DNA from: Sphingomonas sp.
GTDB lineage: Bacteria; Pseudomonadota; Alphaproteobacteria; Sphingomonadales; Sphingomonadaceae
Assembly (NCBI RefSeq): GCF_013816785.1
Contig: NZ_JACDDV010000004.1
Location: 19,304-83,303, forward strand
Reading direction: 5' to 3'
Length of the DNA: 64,000 nt
In this document: positions 43,979-53,505 of the stretch, piece by piece
Layout: each line of letters starts with the position of its first letter
Numbering within the stretch: position 1 is the first letter of the stretch
Notes under the pieces: generated by a model
What the model was told of the DNA's origin: nothing
Databases searched by the model: none
The model's input: the letters and a program-made list of their open reading frames with translations, nothing else
Program-made: the position numbers and the translations under genes

Positions 43979-44057
43979 ATTTGGTCTCCGGCCAATCCAC
44001 CAACTCTTAGCGACTTATCCTTCATTTGCCGCATCGTCTTTTACCTATAGGCACAGG

Positions 44058-44564
44058 TCAAGTGCATCTTAGGTGGCGTACGAAGTCGCCCCTTGCCGCT
44101 ATCGCCGCTCTTCCCACGGGGAGTTGTCCCGTCTGCCTAAGCGCCTCTCCAAGTGCGATCGCGGCCGAAGTGGCGAGGTTGAGGGAGCGGACCTCGTCGC
44201 GGATCGGGATGCGGAGGGCGAGGGGGCAGTGGGCGGCGACCGCGGCGGGGACGCCGGCGCTTTCCTGACCGAACAGGAGGATGTCGTCGGGGCGGAGGTC
44301 GGCGTCGTAGAGCGAGCTACTCGCCTTGGTGGTCATGAGCACCAGGCGCGCTTCCCCGATGGTAGCGCGAAACGCCTCGAACCCGGCGTGGCGCACCACC
44401 ACGACATGGTCGATATAGTCCATCGCGGTGCGGCGGACGCGCTTGTCGTCCCAGGCGAAGCCCATCGGCTCGATCAGGTCGACGGCCACGCCCATGCACG
44501 CGCCGAGCCGCATCACCGCGCCGACGTTGCCGGCGATCTCGGGCTGGTAGAGGGCGATGCGCAT
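44058..44564 (-). CDS. trmL: tRNA (cytidine(34)-2'-O)-methyltransferase
   Basis: TrmL, a SPOUT enzyme, methylates the wobble ribose of certain leucine tRNAs. The sequence begins RIALYQPEIAGNVGAVMRLG and contains YDADLRPDDILLFGQESAGV, RIPIRDEVRSLNLATSAAIA and a compact length of 168, all typical of the small TrmL/YibK group. It is divergent from petA across a 275-base gap that includes an intergenic repeat. Confidence 0.94.
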   Translation of the reverse strand: MRIALYQPEIAGNVGAVMRLGACMGVAVDLIEPMGFAWDDKRVRRTAMDYIDHVVVVRHAGFEAFRATIGEARLVLMTTKASSSLYDADLRPDDILLFGQESAGVPAAVAAHCPLALRIPIRDEVRSLNLATSAAIALGEALRQTGQLPVGRAAIAARGDFVRHLRCT

Positions 44565-44680
44565 GGCACGGGCGATTATGCCGCCTACAATTCGAAATCC
44601 ATAGCCCTTCCTCTTGATGGTTGGGGCGGGGTGAAGTCTTCGGAAGAGGCTGTCGGGTCTCCACCGTCACCCCCACCCAA

Positions 44681-44703
44681 CCCTCCCCCATCAAGGGGGA
44701 GGG
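44681..44703. repeat. Palindromic intergenic repeat (CCCTCCCCC/GGGGGAGGG)
   Basis: CCCTCCCCC and GGGGGAGGG form a nine-pair hairpin with an ATCAA loop, preceded by a C-rich run. Elements of this form are dispersed between genes in many sphingomonads (recollection). Similar but not identical hairpins occur here near 55865-55980 and 58795-58819. Confidence 0.65.
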
Positions 44704-44839
44704 CTCAGCCAAGAAATTTGACCATTTGCATCGGCGAAGCGAGCCGCTATCAGGCGCGCCAACCGGCCCGGGCCACTCGGGCGTGGGGTCGTATCCGATG
44801 CCGCCCGGCATCGACGAAATTTCGGTCTTAAAGGTGAGC

Positions 44840-45406
44840 ATGGCCACGCTGGAAGAAACCAACGCCGCACACGGGGAGGTCAACGACAGCCTCCGCCGCC
44901 GCGACTTCATCAACGTCGCCGCGGTCAGCTTCGCGGGGGTCGGCGCGGTCGCCGTGGCGCTGCCGCTGGTCACTCAGATGAGCCCGTCGGCCGATGTCCT
45001 CGCGTTGGCCTCGACCGAGGTCGATATTTCGAAGATCGCGCCGGGGCAGGCGATCAAGACCAGCTGGCGCAAGCAGCCGGTGTTCGTGCGCAACCTGACA
45101 CCGGCCGAAATCAAGGCCGCCAACGCGGTTGACGTGGGAAGCCTGCGCGATCCGCAGACGCTGGCCGAGCGAACCAAGCCGGGCAAGGAGAATTGGCTGA
45201 TCACGCTGGGCGTATGCACCCACCTTGGCTGTATCCCGCTCGGCACTGGCGAAGGCGAGAACAAGGGGCCCTTCGGTGGCTATTTCTGCCCCTGCCACGG
45301 GTCGGCCTACGACACCGCCGCGCGCATTCGTCAGGGACCCGCACCGCTCAACCTCCAGGTGCCCGACTATGTATTCACGTCACCGACCGTCGTGACCATC
45401 GGCTAA
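44840..45406 (+). CDS. petA: Ubiquinol-cytochrome c reductase iron-sulfur (Rieske) subunit
   Basis: The Rieske protein carries electrons from ubiquinol to cytochrome c1 in the bc1 complex. The 188-residue protein has a twin-arginine-type membrane anchor ([20 protein letters not shown]) and the two cluster-binding loops, CTHLGC and CPCHGSAYD. The ATG at 44840 follows AAGGTGAG. It opens the petABC operon, with petB 14 bases downstream. A longer open frame upstream is not conserved. Confidence 0.97.
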   Translation: MATLEETNAAHGEVNDSLRRRDFINVAAVSFAGVGAVAVALPLVTQMSPSADVLALASTEVDISKIAPGQAIKTSWRKQPVFVRNLTPAEIKAANAVDVGSLRDPQTLAERTKPGKENWLITLGVCTHLGCIPLGTGEGENKGPFGGYFCPCHGSAYDTAARIRQGPAPLNLQVPDYVFTSPTVVTIG

Positions 45407-45420
45407 GGGAAGAGAGCGTC

Positions 45421-46725
45421 ATGAGCTTTGCCTGGGCCAAGGCCTACGAACCCAAGACCAGCCTCGGCCGCTGGATCGACGACCGCCTGCCGCTACCGCG
45501 GCTGGTCCATGGCGCGATCGGTGGCGGCTACCCGGTGCCGCGCAACTTGAATTATGCGTGGAATTTCGGCGTACTGTCGGGGATTTTCCTGACCATTCAG
45601 ATCGTCACCGGAATCGTGCTGGCGATGCATTATTTCGCCTCGGCCGACGGAGCCTTCACTTCGGTCGAGCACATCATGCGCGACGTCAACGCCGGCTGGC
45701 TGCTGCGCTACGCCCATGCCAACGGCGCCAGCTTCTTTTTCATCGTTGTCTATATCCATATCTTTCGCGGCCTGTTCTACGGCAGCTACAAGGCGCCGCG
45801 CGAGTTGGTGTGGATGCTCGGTCTGGTGATTTACCTGCTGATGATGGCGACCGCCTTCATGGGCTATGTGCTTCCCTGGGGCCAGATGAGCTATTGGGGG
45901 GCCCAGGTCATCACCGGCTTCTTCTCGGCATTCCCGCTGGTCGGCGAGCCGATCCGGGTGTGGCTATTGGGAGGGTTCGCGCCCGACCAGGCGGCGCTGA
46001 CCCGCTTCTTCTCGCTCCACTATCTGCTGCCATTCGTGATCGCCGGGGTGGTCATCCTCCACATCTGGTCGCTGCACATTCCGGGATCGTCGAACCCGAC
46101 CGGAGTCGATGTGAAGAGCGAGCAGGATACGCTGCCGTTCCACCCCTTCTATACCGCCAAGGACGGCTGGTTCACCGGCCTGTTCCTGATCCTTTACTGC
46201 GCGGTGCTGTTCTTCGCGCCCGACGCGCTGGGGCATGCCGACAATTATATCCCGGCCAACCCGCTGGCGACGCCGGCGCACATCGTCCCCGAATGGTATT
46301 TCTGGCCGTTCTATGCGATTCTGCGCGCCTTCACCGTCGACTTCATCCTGCCCGCCAAGCTGTGGGGCGTACTGGCGATGTTCGCCTCGATCCTGCTGTT
46401 GTTCTTCCTACCGTGGCTGGATCGCTCGCCGGTCCGCTCGGGCCATTACCGCCCGGTGTTCAAGCGGTTCTTCTGGCTGCTGGTGGCCGACGTCGTGATC
46501 CTCGCGTGGTGCGGAGGGGCGCCGGCCGAGCCGCTTTACGTCGCCATTTCGCAGCTCGCGGCGGCCTATTATTTCGCGCATTTCCTCATCATCCTGCCGC
46601 TGATTTCCAAATTCGAGCGGCCGCTGCCGCTGCCGTCGTCGATCACCGCGTCGGCACTGCACGGCGAGGCCGAGGAAAGCGCTCCCTACGGGCTTGCCAA
46701 GACGGCGCCCGCGGCGGCTCATTAG
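45421..46725 (+). CDS. petB: Cytochrome b of the bc1 complex
   Basis: This 434-residue subunit holds haems bL and bH and both quinone sites. The sequence has the expected eight helices with haem-ligand histidines in [34 protein letters not shown] and [20 protein letters not shown], and the Qo-site motifs [14 protein letters not shown] and [15 protein letters not shown]. The ATG at 45421 has AAGGGAAGAGAG upstream. The C-terminal extension after helix 8 is short and polar. Confidence 0.97.
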   Translation: MSFAWAKAYEPKTSLGRWIDDRLPLPRLVHGAIGGGYPVPRNLNYAWNFGVLSGIFLTIQIVTGIVLAMHYFASADGAFTSVEHIMRDVNAGWLLRYAHANGASFFFIVVYIHIFRGLFYGSYKAPRELVWMLGLVIYLLMMATAFMGYVLPWGQMSYWGAQVITGFFSAFPLVGEPIRVWLLGGFAPDQAALTRFFSLHYLLPFVIAGVVILHIWSLHIPGSSNPTGVDVKSEQDTLPFHPFYTAKDGWFTGLFLILYCAVLFFAPDALGHADNYIPANPLATPAHIVPEWYFWPFYAILRAFTVDFILPAKLWGVLAMFASILLLFFLPWLDRSPVRSGHYRPVFKRFFWLLVADVVILAWCGGAPAEPLYVAISQLAAAYYFAHFLIILPLISKFERPLPLPSSITASALHGEAEESAPYGLAKTAPAAAH

Positions 46726-46740
46726 GGGGATTAAGGGACC

Positions 46741-47667
46741 ATGGTCCGCATCATCGCGTTTTTCGTCGGGCTGGGGTTTGCCGGCGTCCTGCTGATCAGC
46801 TTCGCCTTCGGCGCCGTCGCCTACTTCCAGGAACCGCCGCCGCCGAGTGCGGAGCATGAGTACCACCGCGAGGCGAAGGAACTGCATCTCGCCTCGAACG
46901 GCCCATTCGGCAAATATGACCGGGCCCAGGTGCAGCGCGGCTTTCAGGTCTACAAGGAAGTCTGTGCGGGCTGTCACAGCCTCAACCGCGTCGCCTTCCA
47001 CGACCTTGCCGGGATTGGCTACAGCGAGGCCGAGATTAAGGCGATCGCCAATCAGTGGCAGACCGAGGTGCCGTCGGTGAATCCGGACACGGGCGAGGCC
47101 GCCACCCGCAAGGCAGTGCCGTCCGACCATTTTCCGAGCCCCTACGCCAACGAGACGGCGGCCCGCGCGGCCAACAACAATAATCTTCCGCCCGACCTGT
47201 CGCTGATGACCAAGGCACGCGAGGGCGGGGCGGCCTATGTCCATTCGCTGCTTACTGGCTACCAGAATCAGCCGGCGGCGCTGCTCAAGCAATTCCCGAC
47301 CTCGAAGACGCCGGCGGGGCTTTACTACAACCCCTATTTTGCCAATTTGAACCTGGCGATGCCGCCGCCGCTGACGGGCGACGGGCAGGTGACCTATGGC
47401 CCGGGCAACCCCAAGCCGACGGTCAATCAGATGGCGGCCGACGTTTCCGCCTTTCTGGTGTGGACCGCCGAGCCCAAGCTCGAAAACCGCCACCGCGCCG
47501 GCCTGACGGTGCTGATCTTCCTGATCTTCGCGACCGTGCTTGGCTATCTGAGCTACAAAAACATCTGGGCTGAGGCCAAGCGCAAGGTCGCGCTGAAGGG
47601 CCCCCTCGATCCCGACAACAAGGCCAGGCGCAACCGCGCCAAGGCCAAGGCCGGTATCGCCGGCTGA
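46741..47667 (+). CDS. petC: Cytochrome c1 of the bc1 complex
   Basis: The 308-residue subunit passes electrons from the Rieske centre to cytochrome c. The covalent haem site is VCAGCHSLNRVAFHDL, with the axial methionine likely in NLAMPPPLTGDGQV. It has an N-terminal hydrophobic stretch and a C-terminal membrane anchor (LTVLIFLIFATVLGYLSY) followed by a very basic tail. It lies 15 bases after petB, completing the operon. Confidence 0.97.
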   Translation: MVRIIAFFVGLGFAGVLLISFAFGAVAYFQEPPPPSAEHEYHREAKELHLASNGPFGKYDRAQVQRGFQVYKEVCAGCHSLNRVAFHDLAGIGYSEAEIKAIANQWQTEVPSVNPDTGEAATRKAVPSDHFPSPYANETAARAANNNNLPPDLSLMTKAREGGAAYVHSLLTGYQNQPAALLKQFPTSKTPAGLYYNPYFANLNLAMPPPLTGDGQVTYGPGNPKPTVNQMAADVSAFLVWTAEPKLENRHRAGLTVLIFLIFATVLGYLSYKNIWAEAKRKVALKGPLDPDNKARRNRAKAKAGIAG

Positions 47668-47873
47668 AGCGGAACCTGGGGATGAATCGACCAGCGCGCT
47701 GAAAGGCCCAGGGCGCTGGTCCGCGCCAAGCCCGATTTCCCCAAACCGGGAAATCCGGTTTCGCGACGTCACGACGCTGCTGCTCGACCGCGACGGTTCA
47801 CGGTGATGGTTCACGGGGGGTTCAATCCGGCAAGACTATCCGCGTCTTGAGCAGAAAATGCGGAGAAGTTGCG

Positions 47874-48473
47874 GTGTATGCATTCCGAATTCGTTCAGCG
47901 GTAGTGGTCGCAGTGTCGGCCATGGGTCTTGGCGGTTGCGTTGGCGGCTATGGCTACGACAGCTTCGGCATCAGCATTGGAAGCGCCGGTTACTCCGATC
48001 CCTATTATGGGGGCTACGGCTATTCAGGATATCCGTCATACGGCTACTCGGATTATGGATATGGCGGCTCGGGCTATGGCTACGGCGGTAGCTATGGTTA
48101 TGGGAGTGGTTATGGCGGTGGCTGGTACGATAATTATTATTATCCGGGCGCGGGATATTATGTTTACTCGCGCGGCGGCTCGCGTCACCGCTGGAGCGAC
48201 GGGCAGCGGCGCTATTGGGAGTCCCGGCGCGACCGGCGGGGGGACCGCCGCGAGGTGCGCGGCAACCGGCAGGACTATCACCAGGATGTCGGCGCTGCGC
48301 GGCGCGAGTTGAGACAGGATCGCGCTCAGAACCGAACCGAGTATCGCGCCGGTCAAGTCGACCGACAGACCTATCGCCAGAACCAGCGCAGCGAAGGCCG
48401 CGAATTTAACCAGGTGCGGCGCAAGGAACGGCGCGAGCTACGCCAAGAGAATCGAAAAGATCGCGCCGACTGA
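47874..48473 (+). CDS. Gly/Tyr-rich lipoprotein with an Arg/Gln-rich tail
   Basis: The 199-residue product has a lipoprotein-like signal (SAVVVAVSAMGLGGC). Roughly eighty residues of glycine, tyrosine and serine repeats follow (YGGYGYSGYPSYGYSDYGYG is typical). The C-terminal half is strongly basic, with many R, Q, E and D (for example YWESRRDRRGDRREVRG). The GTG at 47874 is chosen because GGAG lies eight bases upstream; a TTG at 47847 is an alternative. Bipartite proteins like this are common in sphingomonads and may be envelope or spacer proteins. Function is unknown. Confidence 0.7.
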   Translation: MYAFRIRSAVVVAVSAMGLGGCVGGYGYDSFGISIGSAGYSDPYYGGYGYSGYPSYGYSDYGYGGSGYGYGGSYGYGSGYGGGWYDNYYYPGAGYYVYSRGGSRHRWSDGQRRYWESRRDRRGDRREVRGNRQDYHQDVGAARRELRQDRAQNRTEYRAGQVDRQTYRQNQRSEGREFNQVRRKERRELRQENRKDRAD

Positions 48474-48489
48474 TCGGCTGTGGCGGCGG

Positions 48490-48948
48490 CTAGCTCTCTG
48501 AGGACGCGGGCCGCCGCTGCATCAGCACGATCGAGGTGAAGCGCATGACCGGGGCGCCGTCCTGGTTGCTGACCGTGGTATCGGAGCGGAAGCTGCCCAT
48601 GTCGGGCTTGGAACGCGACGGGCGCACCTCGATAATCTTGCTCGATACGCTTAGCCGGTCGCCGGGATAAACCGGCTTAAGCCAGCGCAGTTCGTCGATC
48701 CCTGGCGATCCAAGGCCCGCTTGCTCGGCCTTGACGACATGGCGGGCGATCACCGCCATGGCCATCGCGGCGGTGTGCCAGCCCGACGCGGCGAGCCGGC
48801 CGAAATGCGTCTTGGCGGCTGCTTCGTCGCTGAGGTGGAAGGGTTGCGGATCATATTTGCGCGCGAATTCGATCACTTCCTCGCGGGTGACGTCGTAATG
48901 CCCAAACTCGGTTTCGAGCCCGACCTCGAGATCTTCCAGATAAATCAT
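48490..48948 (-). CDS. MaoC-like hot-dog dehydratase
   Basis: The 152-residue protein has a hot-dog fold similar to enoyl-CoA hydratase 2 / MaoC. The family signature is present as EFARKYDPQPFHLSDEAAAK, then FGRLAASGWHTAAMAM, which supplies the catalytic Asp and His. PVYPGDRLSVSSKIIEVRPS follows. The ATG at 48948 follows AAGGAAACCAGC, giving a fair ribosome-binding site. It is divergent from the sulfotransferase gene. The acyl-CoA or other substrate is unknown. Confidence 0.85.
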   Translation of the reverse strand: MIYLEDLEVGLETEFGHYDVTREEVIEFARKYDPQPFHLSDEAAAKTHFGRLAASGWHTAAMAMAVIARHVVKAEQAGLGSPGIDELRWLKPVYPGDRLSVSSKIIEVRPSRSKPDMGSFRSDTTVSNQDGAPVMRFTSIVLMQRRPASSES

Positions 48949-49034
48949 GCTGGTTTCCTTCAACATCTTTCGGCGCCTGTCCAGTCGCCAGCATTGGGCT
49001 TGGCGGGCGCATTCTTTACCGCCAAGAGTAAGGC

Positions 49035-50636
49035 GTGAACCTGCCCACTGACGCCCCGCCGCGCTGGCACCCGCGCCTGATGCAGGCCGCGCTGGCGCTG
49101 CACGACAACCAGCTTCACGTCGCCGAACCGCTGCTCAAGGCGCATCTCAAGGATGATCCGTTCGACGCCAAGGCAATCCGCATGCTGGCCGAGTTGGCGT
49201 GGCGGATCGGGCGGCTGGCCGATGCCGAGCACTTGCTGCGCCGGGCGGTCGAGATTGCACCAGGCTTCACTGCGGCACGGGCGCAGCTGGCGCTGGTGCT
49301 CGGGCGGATGGGGCGGCCGGCCGAAGCGCTGCCGCTGCTCGACCTGCTGTTCGAGCAGGACGGCGAGGACATCGGCCATTTCAACCTGAAGGCCGCGACC
49401 GTCGCCCGGCTCGGCGATTTCGAGGAAGCGATCGCACTGTATGAGACGGTGCTCCAGCGCGCGCCGAAACAGCCGCGAGTGTGGCTCAGCTACGGTCATA
49501 TGCTCAAGACGGTCGGGCGGCAGGCCGAGGGCATCGCCGCCTACCGCCGTGCGATCGAGCTCAACCCGGCGCTGGGCGAGGCGTGGTTCAGCCTGTCGAA
49601 TCTGAAGACGGTGACGTTCGACGTGGGCGATGTCGCGGCAATGGAGGCGGCACTGGCCGATCACGCAGTGCGGGACGAAGATCGCTTCCACCTCGATTTC
49701 GCGCTGGGCAAGGCGATGCACGATGCGGGCAAGGCGCAAAAGGCCTTTGCCCATTATGCCGCGGGCAATGCGCTCCGACTGACACGCCACCCTTACGATC
49801 GCGAGAGGGTGCGTCGGTCGGTCGATCGCGCCATCTCGACCTATACAACCGAAGCGATTGCCGCTCGGCCCGGCGGCTGCACCGCGCCGGACCCTATCTT
49901 CATTGTCGGCATGCCGCGCGCGGGTTCGACGCTGGTCGAGCAAATATTGGCCTCCCACAGTCAAGTCGAAGGAACGTCGGAGCTGCCCGACCTGCCGTTG
50001 CTGGCGCGCAAGGTGACCGGCTATCCGCAGGGCGCGCTTGACCTTTCTGAAGGCGAGCGCGTCGCAATCGGCGAGCAATATCTGGAGCGTGCCTCGGTCC
50101 AGCGCCGCACGGACCGCCCCTATTTCATCGACAAGCTGCCCAACAACTGGCTTTTCGTGCCGTTCATCCAGCTGGTTTTGCCCAATGCGAAAATTATCGA
50201 TGCGCGGCGCCATCCGCTCGGCTGCTGCCTGTCCAACTACCGTCAGCATTTCGCGCGGGGCCAGGACTTTACTTACGATCTGACCGACGTCGGCAGCTAT
50301 TATGCCGAATATGTCCGGCTAATGGCGCATGTCGACGCGATCCTGCTTGGGAAAGTCCACCGCGTAATTTATGAGCAGATGGTCGACGACACCGAGGCCG
50401 AGGTGCGTGCGCTGCTCGCCCATGTCGGGCTTGATTACGAGCCGGGCTGCCTAGCTTTCCATGAGACTAAGCGGGCGGTGCGGACCGCGAGCTCGGAGCA
50501 AGTACGCCAGCCGATCTACCGACAGGCGACCGAGGATTGGCAGCGCTACGAAGCTTTCATCGAGCCATTGAAGGCGGCGCTCGGCCCGGTGCTCGACGCC
50601 TATCCCGGCGTCCCCGCGTCATTCGGGCAACGTTGA
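49035..50636 (+). CDS. TPR-repeat sulfotransferase-family protein
   Basis: The 533-residue protein combines about six N-terminal tetratricopeptide repeats (for example AEHLLRRAVEIAPGFTAARA) with a C-terminal sulfotransferase domain from about residue 285. The latter has the PAPS-binding loop PIFIVGMPRAGSTLVEQIL and the 3'-phosphate motif IIDARRHPLGCCLSNYRQHF. Start codon is GTG at 49035. In sphingomonads and caulobacters such genes commonly sit next to a TonB-dependent receptor, as here, so it may act on that receptor or its substrate; this is inference. Confidence 0.85.
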   Translation: MNLPTDAPPRWHPRLMQAALALHDNQLHVAEPLLKAHLKDDPFDAKAIRMLAELAWRIGRLADAEHLLRRAVEIAPGFTAARAQLALVLGRMGRPAEALPLLDLLFEQDGEDIGHFNLKAATVARLGDFEEAIALYETVLQRAPKQPRVWLSYGHMLKTVGRQAEGIAAYRRAIELNPALGEAWFSLSNLKTVTFDVGDVAAMEAALADHAVRDEDRFHLDFALGKAMHDAGKAQKAFAHYAAGNALRLTRHPYDRERVRRSVDRAISTYTTEAIAARPGGCTAPDPIFIVGMPRAGSTLVEQILASHSQVEGTSELPDLPLLARKVTGYPQGALDLSEGERVAIGEQYLERASVQRRTDRPYFIDKLPNNWLFVPFIQLVLPNAKIIDARRHPLGCCLSNYRQHFARGQDFTYDLTDVGSYYAEYVRLMAHVDAILLGKVHRVIYEQMVDDTEAEVRALLAHVGLDYEPGCLAFHETKRAVRTASSEQVRQPIYRQATEDWQRYEAFIEPLKAALGPVLDAYPGVPASFGQR

Positions 50637-50736
50637 ACCGACAATCGAGACATTTATGTCGCGTCAGTAGCGGTTCATCGTTGACAGGCGGCGGGGCCTC
50701 TGTCGCAATAGCGGCTTACTGGATGTGGGGGCATAC

Positions 50737-53295
50737 ATGACACTGGTTTCGATTCGGGCACTGACCCTTGGTTTGCTGACGTCGACCGCGCTCGCGGTGC
50801 CGGCTTTGGCCCAGACGGCCGCGGAACAGCCGTTGCCGCCCTCTGCTCCGGTGGCCGCACCCGTTTCGGACAGCGACAATCCCGACATCATCGTCACCGC
50901 GACCAAGCGCGAGGAGAGCTTGCAGGACGTTCCAGCCAGCATCCAGGCGATCGGCACCAAGCGGCTCGACCAGCTCAACATCTCCAACTTCGAGGATTAC
51001 ACCAAGCAGCTGCCGTCGGTGTCGTTCCAGACCGCGCAGCCCGGCCTGACCGTGGTCTACATGCGCGGCGTGGCGACCGGCGGTGACGGCAACCATTCGG
51101 GCTCGCTACCCTCGGTCGGCACTTATCTCGACGAGCAGCCGGTGACGACCATCGGCGGCACGCTCGACGTCCACATTTATGACGTCGCCCGGATCGAAAG
51201 CCTCGCCGGGCCGCAGGGCACGCTTTACGGCGCCTCGAGCGAGGCGGGAACGATCCGCATCATCACCAACAAGCCGGAGCTGGGGGTCACCTCGGGACGG
51301 GTTGACGGCGAGGTCAATACCGTCGCGCACGGCGGGATCGGCGGCAAGCTGGACGGAATGATCAACCTGCCGATCTCCGACAACATCGCGTTTCGGGGGG
51401 TCGCATTCTACCAGCATGACGCGGGTTACATCGACAATGTTTTCGGCTCGCGGACCTATTATATTTTCGACGACAGCATACCCGACGTTACGGTCAACAA
51501 CGCCGGGTTGGTAAAGAAGAATTTCAACGACCAGGACGTCTACGGCGGCCGGGCGGCGCTCAAGATCGACCTCAACGACAATTGGACGATCACGCCGACC
51601 ATCCTCCACCAAAACCTTAAGGCCAATGGCATTTTCGGTTACGATCCGAAGCTCGGCGACCTGAAAGTTGACCGGTTGTTCGACGAGGTGCGCAAGGACA
51701 AATTCACGCAAGGCGCACTGACGATCGAAGGCAAGATCGCCGATTTCGACGTCACCTATGCGGGCGCCTACCTCGATCGGAAGACGTTCACCACCAGCGA
51801 CTATAGCGATTATGCCGACGCCTATGACCAGCTCTATTCCTATTATGGCGGACTGGGTTATTTCTACTACCAGGATGCTGCCGGGAATAATATCGACCCG
51901 CGCCAGCACATCATCGCTACCGATCATTTCAAGAAACTAAGCCAGGAATTGCGTATTGCCTCGCCTGCAGACAAGCCGTTTCGGGTCATTGCGGGTGCTT
52001 TCTATCAGCGTCAGTCGAACTTCATTCATCAGGACTATCGGATCGACAATTTGGCCCCGCTGCTTTCTGTCAACGGCCTGCCAGGAACGCTATGGCTGAC
52101 CCAGCAGAAGCGCGTCGACAAGGACTATGCGCTGTTCGGTGAAGCAAGCTTCGACGTCTCGCCGAAGATCACACTGACTGCCGGTGGCCGATTGTTCAAA
52201 TATGACAATAGTCTGATTGGCTTCTTCGGATTCGGCAGGAATCCGGCTTTCTTTCAAGGCGCCGATGACAATCCGCCGCCCAATGCCGCGGGCAGCACGC
52301 GCACCGGGGTGGGCGGATGCTTCACCGTTGAAGGGATCACCTTGCGGCAGGCGCAACTCGAGGGCCGCAACACCACGTTGCTACCCGCAACGGTCACCGG
52401 GAGCCCGTGCACCGACTTAGCCGAATTCAAGGATGGAAAGCTGGTGCCCAAGCGCGCCAAGGATCATGGATTCACGCATCGCCTCAACGCGACGTGGAAA
52501 CCCAATGAAGACCTGCTGTTCTATGCGACCTGGTCGCGTGGTTTCCGACCCGGCGGAATCAATCGTCGGGCGGCCGTCATCCCATACGATGCCGACTTCC
52601 TCGGCAATTATGAACTCGGCTGGAAGGCGACCCTGGCCGACGGTCGGATCCGCTGGAATGGCGCCGTCTATCACCAACTGTGGAAGAAATTCCAGTTCAG
52701 CTTCCTCGGCGCGAACAGCTTCACCGAAATTCACAACGGAAACGACGCGAAGATCAACGGTGTCGAAACCGATTTCAACTATACCAGTGGCGGCCTCACG
52801 CTGAGTGCGGCGGCAGCTTATACCGACGCCAAGACGAAGGGGGTCATCTGCGCAGCCGATGGCGACGATGCGACCTGTTCAGGCAGCTTCGTCTCCGCGC
52901 CGAAGGGCACCCGCCTTCCGGTGACCCCGAAATTCAAGGCCACAGGCACCGCGCGCTATGCGTGGCCGGTCTTCGACAGCGCCCGCGCGCATGTTCAGGC
53001 CGGCGTTGCTTATCAAAGCTCCGCGCCCGCGACGCTGCGCACCGACATCGAATTGGTGGGAACTTTGGAGCATGTGAACCCGCGGGACTTTCTTGGGAAA
53101 ATCCGGGGCGCGACTCTGATTGATCTGGCGGCGGGCATCGATTGGCGGCGGTTCGACGTCGAGCTCTACGTCTCGAACCTGTTCGACAAGCGTAACGATC
53201 TGTCACGTTCCGTGGCCTGCGGCAGCTGCACGCGGACGCTGGTGGTCCCCGGAACGCCGCGCACGATCGGGCTGCGACTGGGGACAAAATTCTAG
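50737..53295 (+). CDS. TonB-dependent outer-membrane receptor
   Basis: The 852-residue receptor imports a ligand, probably a nutrient, using the TonB-ExbB-ExbD system. A signal peptide (LGLLTSTALAVPALAQ) precedes a proline-rich linker and the TonB-box-like DIIVTATKREESLQDVPASI. The plug follows, with VVYMRGVATGGDGN and GPQGTLYGASSEAGTIRIIT, then a long beta-barrel ending in LRLGTKF. There is no N-terminal signalling domain. The ATG at 50737 is preferred over the upstream GTG at 50725. A sulfotransferase gene precedes it and a small membrane-protein gene follows 15 bases after its stop. Confidence 0.93.
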   Translation: MTLVSIRALTLGLLTSTALAVPALAQTAAEQPLPPSAPVAAPVSDSDNPDIIVTATKREESLQDVPASIQAIGTKRLDQLNISNFEDYTKQLPSVSFQTAQPGLTVVYMRGVATGGDGNHSGSLPSVGTYLDEQPVTTIGGTLDVHIYDVARIESLAGPQGTLYGASSEAGTIRIITNKPELGVTSGRVDGEVNTVAHGGIGGKLDGMINLPISDNIAFRGVAFYQHDAGYIDNVFGSRTYYIFDDSIPDVTVNNAGLVKKNFNDQDVYGGRAALKIDLNDNWTITPTILHQNLKANGIFGYDPKLGDLKVDRLFDEVRKDKFTQGALTIEGKIADFDVTYAGAYLDRKTFTTSDYSDYADAYDQLYSYYGGLGYFYYQDAAGNNIDPRQHIIATDHFKKLSQELRIASPADKPFRVIAGAFYQRQSNFIHQDYRIDNLAPLLSVNGLPGTLWLTQQKRVDKDYALFGEASFDVSPKITLTAGGRLFKYDNSLIGFFGFGRNPAFFQGADDNPPPNAAGSTRTGVGGCFTVEGITLRQAQLEGRNTTLLPATVTGSPCTDLAEFKDGKLVPKRAKDHGFTHRLNATWKPNEDLLFYATWSRGFRPGGINRRAAVIPYDADFLGNYELGWKATLADGRIRWNGAVYHQLWKKFQFSFLGANSFTEIHNGNDAKINGVETDFNYTSGGLTLSAAAAYTDAKTKGVICAADGDDATCSGSFVSAPKGTRLPVTPKFKATGTARYAWPVFDSARAHVQAGVAYQSSAPATLRTDIELVGTLEHVNPRDFLGKIRGATLIDLAAGIDWRRFDVELYVSNLFDKRNDLSRSVACGSCTRTLVVPGTPRTIGLRLGTKF

Positions 53296-53310
53296 CGAGG
53301 GGAGGGTGTT

Positions 53311-53502
53311 ATGACCGCTCGTCCGTTTACGGTGATCGCCGCCGTGATCTTTCTCCTGATGGCGCTCCTGCATGCCTATCGCATCTTCACCCATTTCCAG
53401 GTGATCTTCGGCAGTCATACGATCCCGCAGGGAGTAAGCTGGATCGCCCTGGCAGTCACTGCCGGCCTCAGCTGGATGTTGTTCCGCGAAGCGCCGCGCT
53501 GA
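53311..53502 (+). CDS. Small two-helix membrane protein
   Basis: The 63-residue protein has two hydrophobic helices (TVIAAVIFLLMALLHAYRIF and ISWIA-like VSWIALAVTAGLSWMLF) and a short charged tail. GAGGGGAGG at 53295-53303 supports the ATG at 53311. It follows the TonB receptor by 15 bases, so it is probably in the same transcript. It converges with ychF, the stops four bases apart. I do not recognise the family. Confidence 0.65.
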   Translation: MTARPFTVIAAVIFLLMALLHAYRIFTHFQVIFGSHTIPQGVSWIALAVTAGLSWMLFREAPR

Positions 53503-53505
53503 GGG

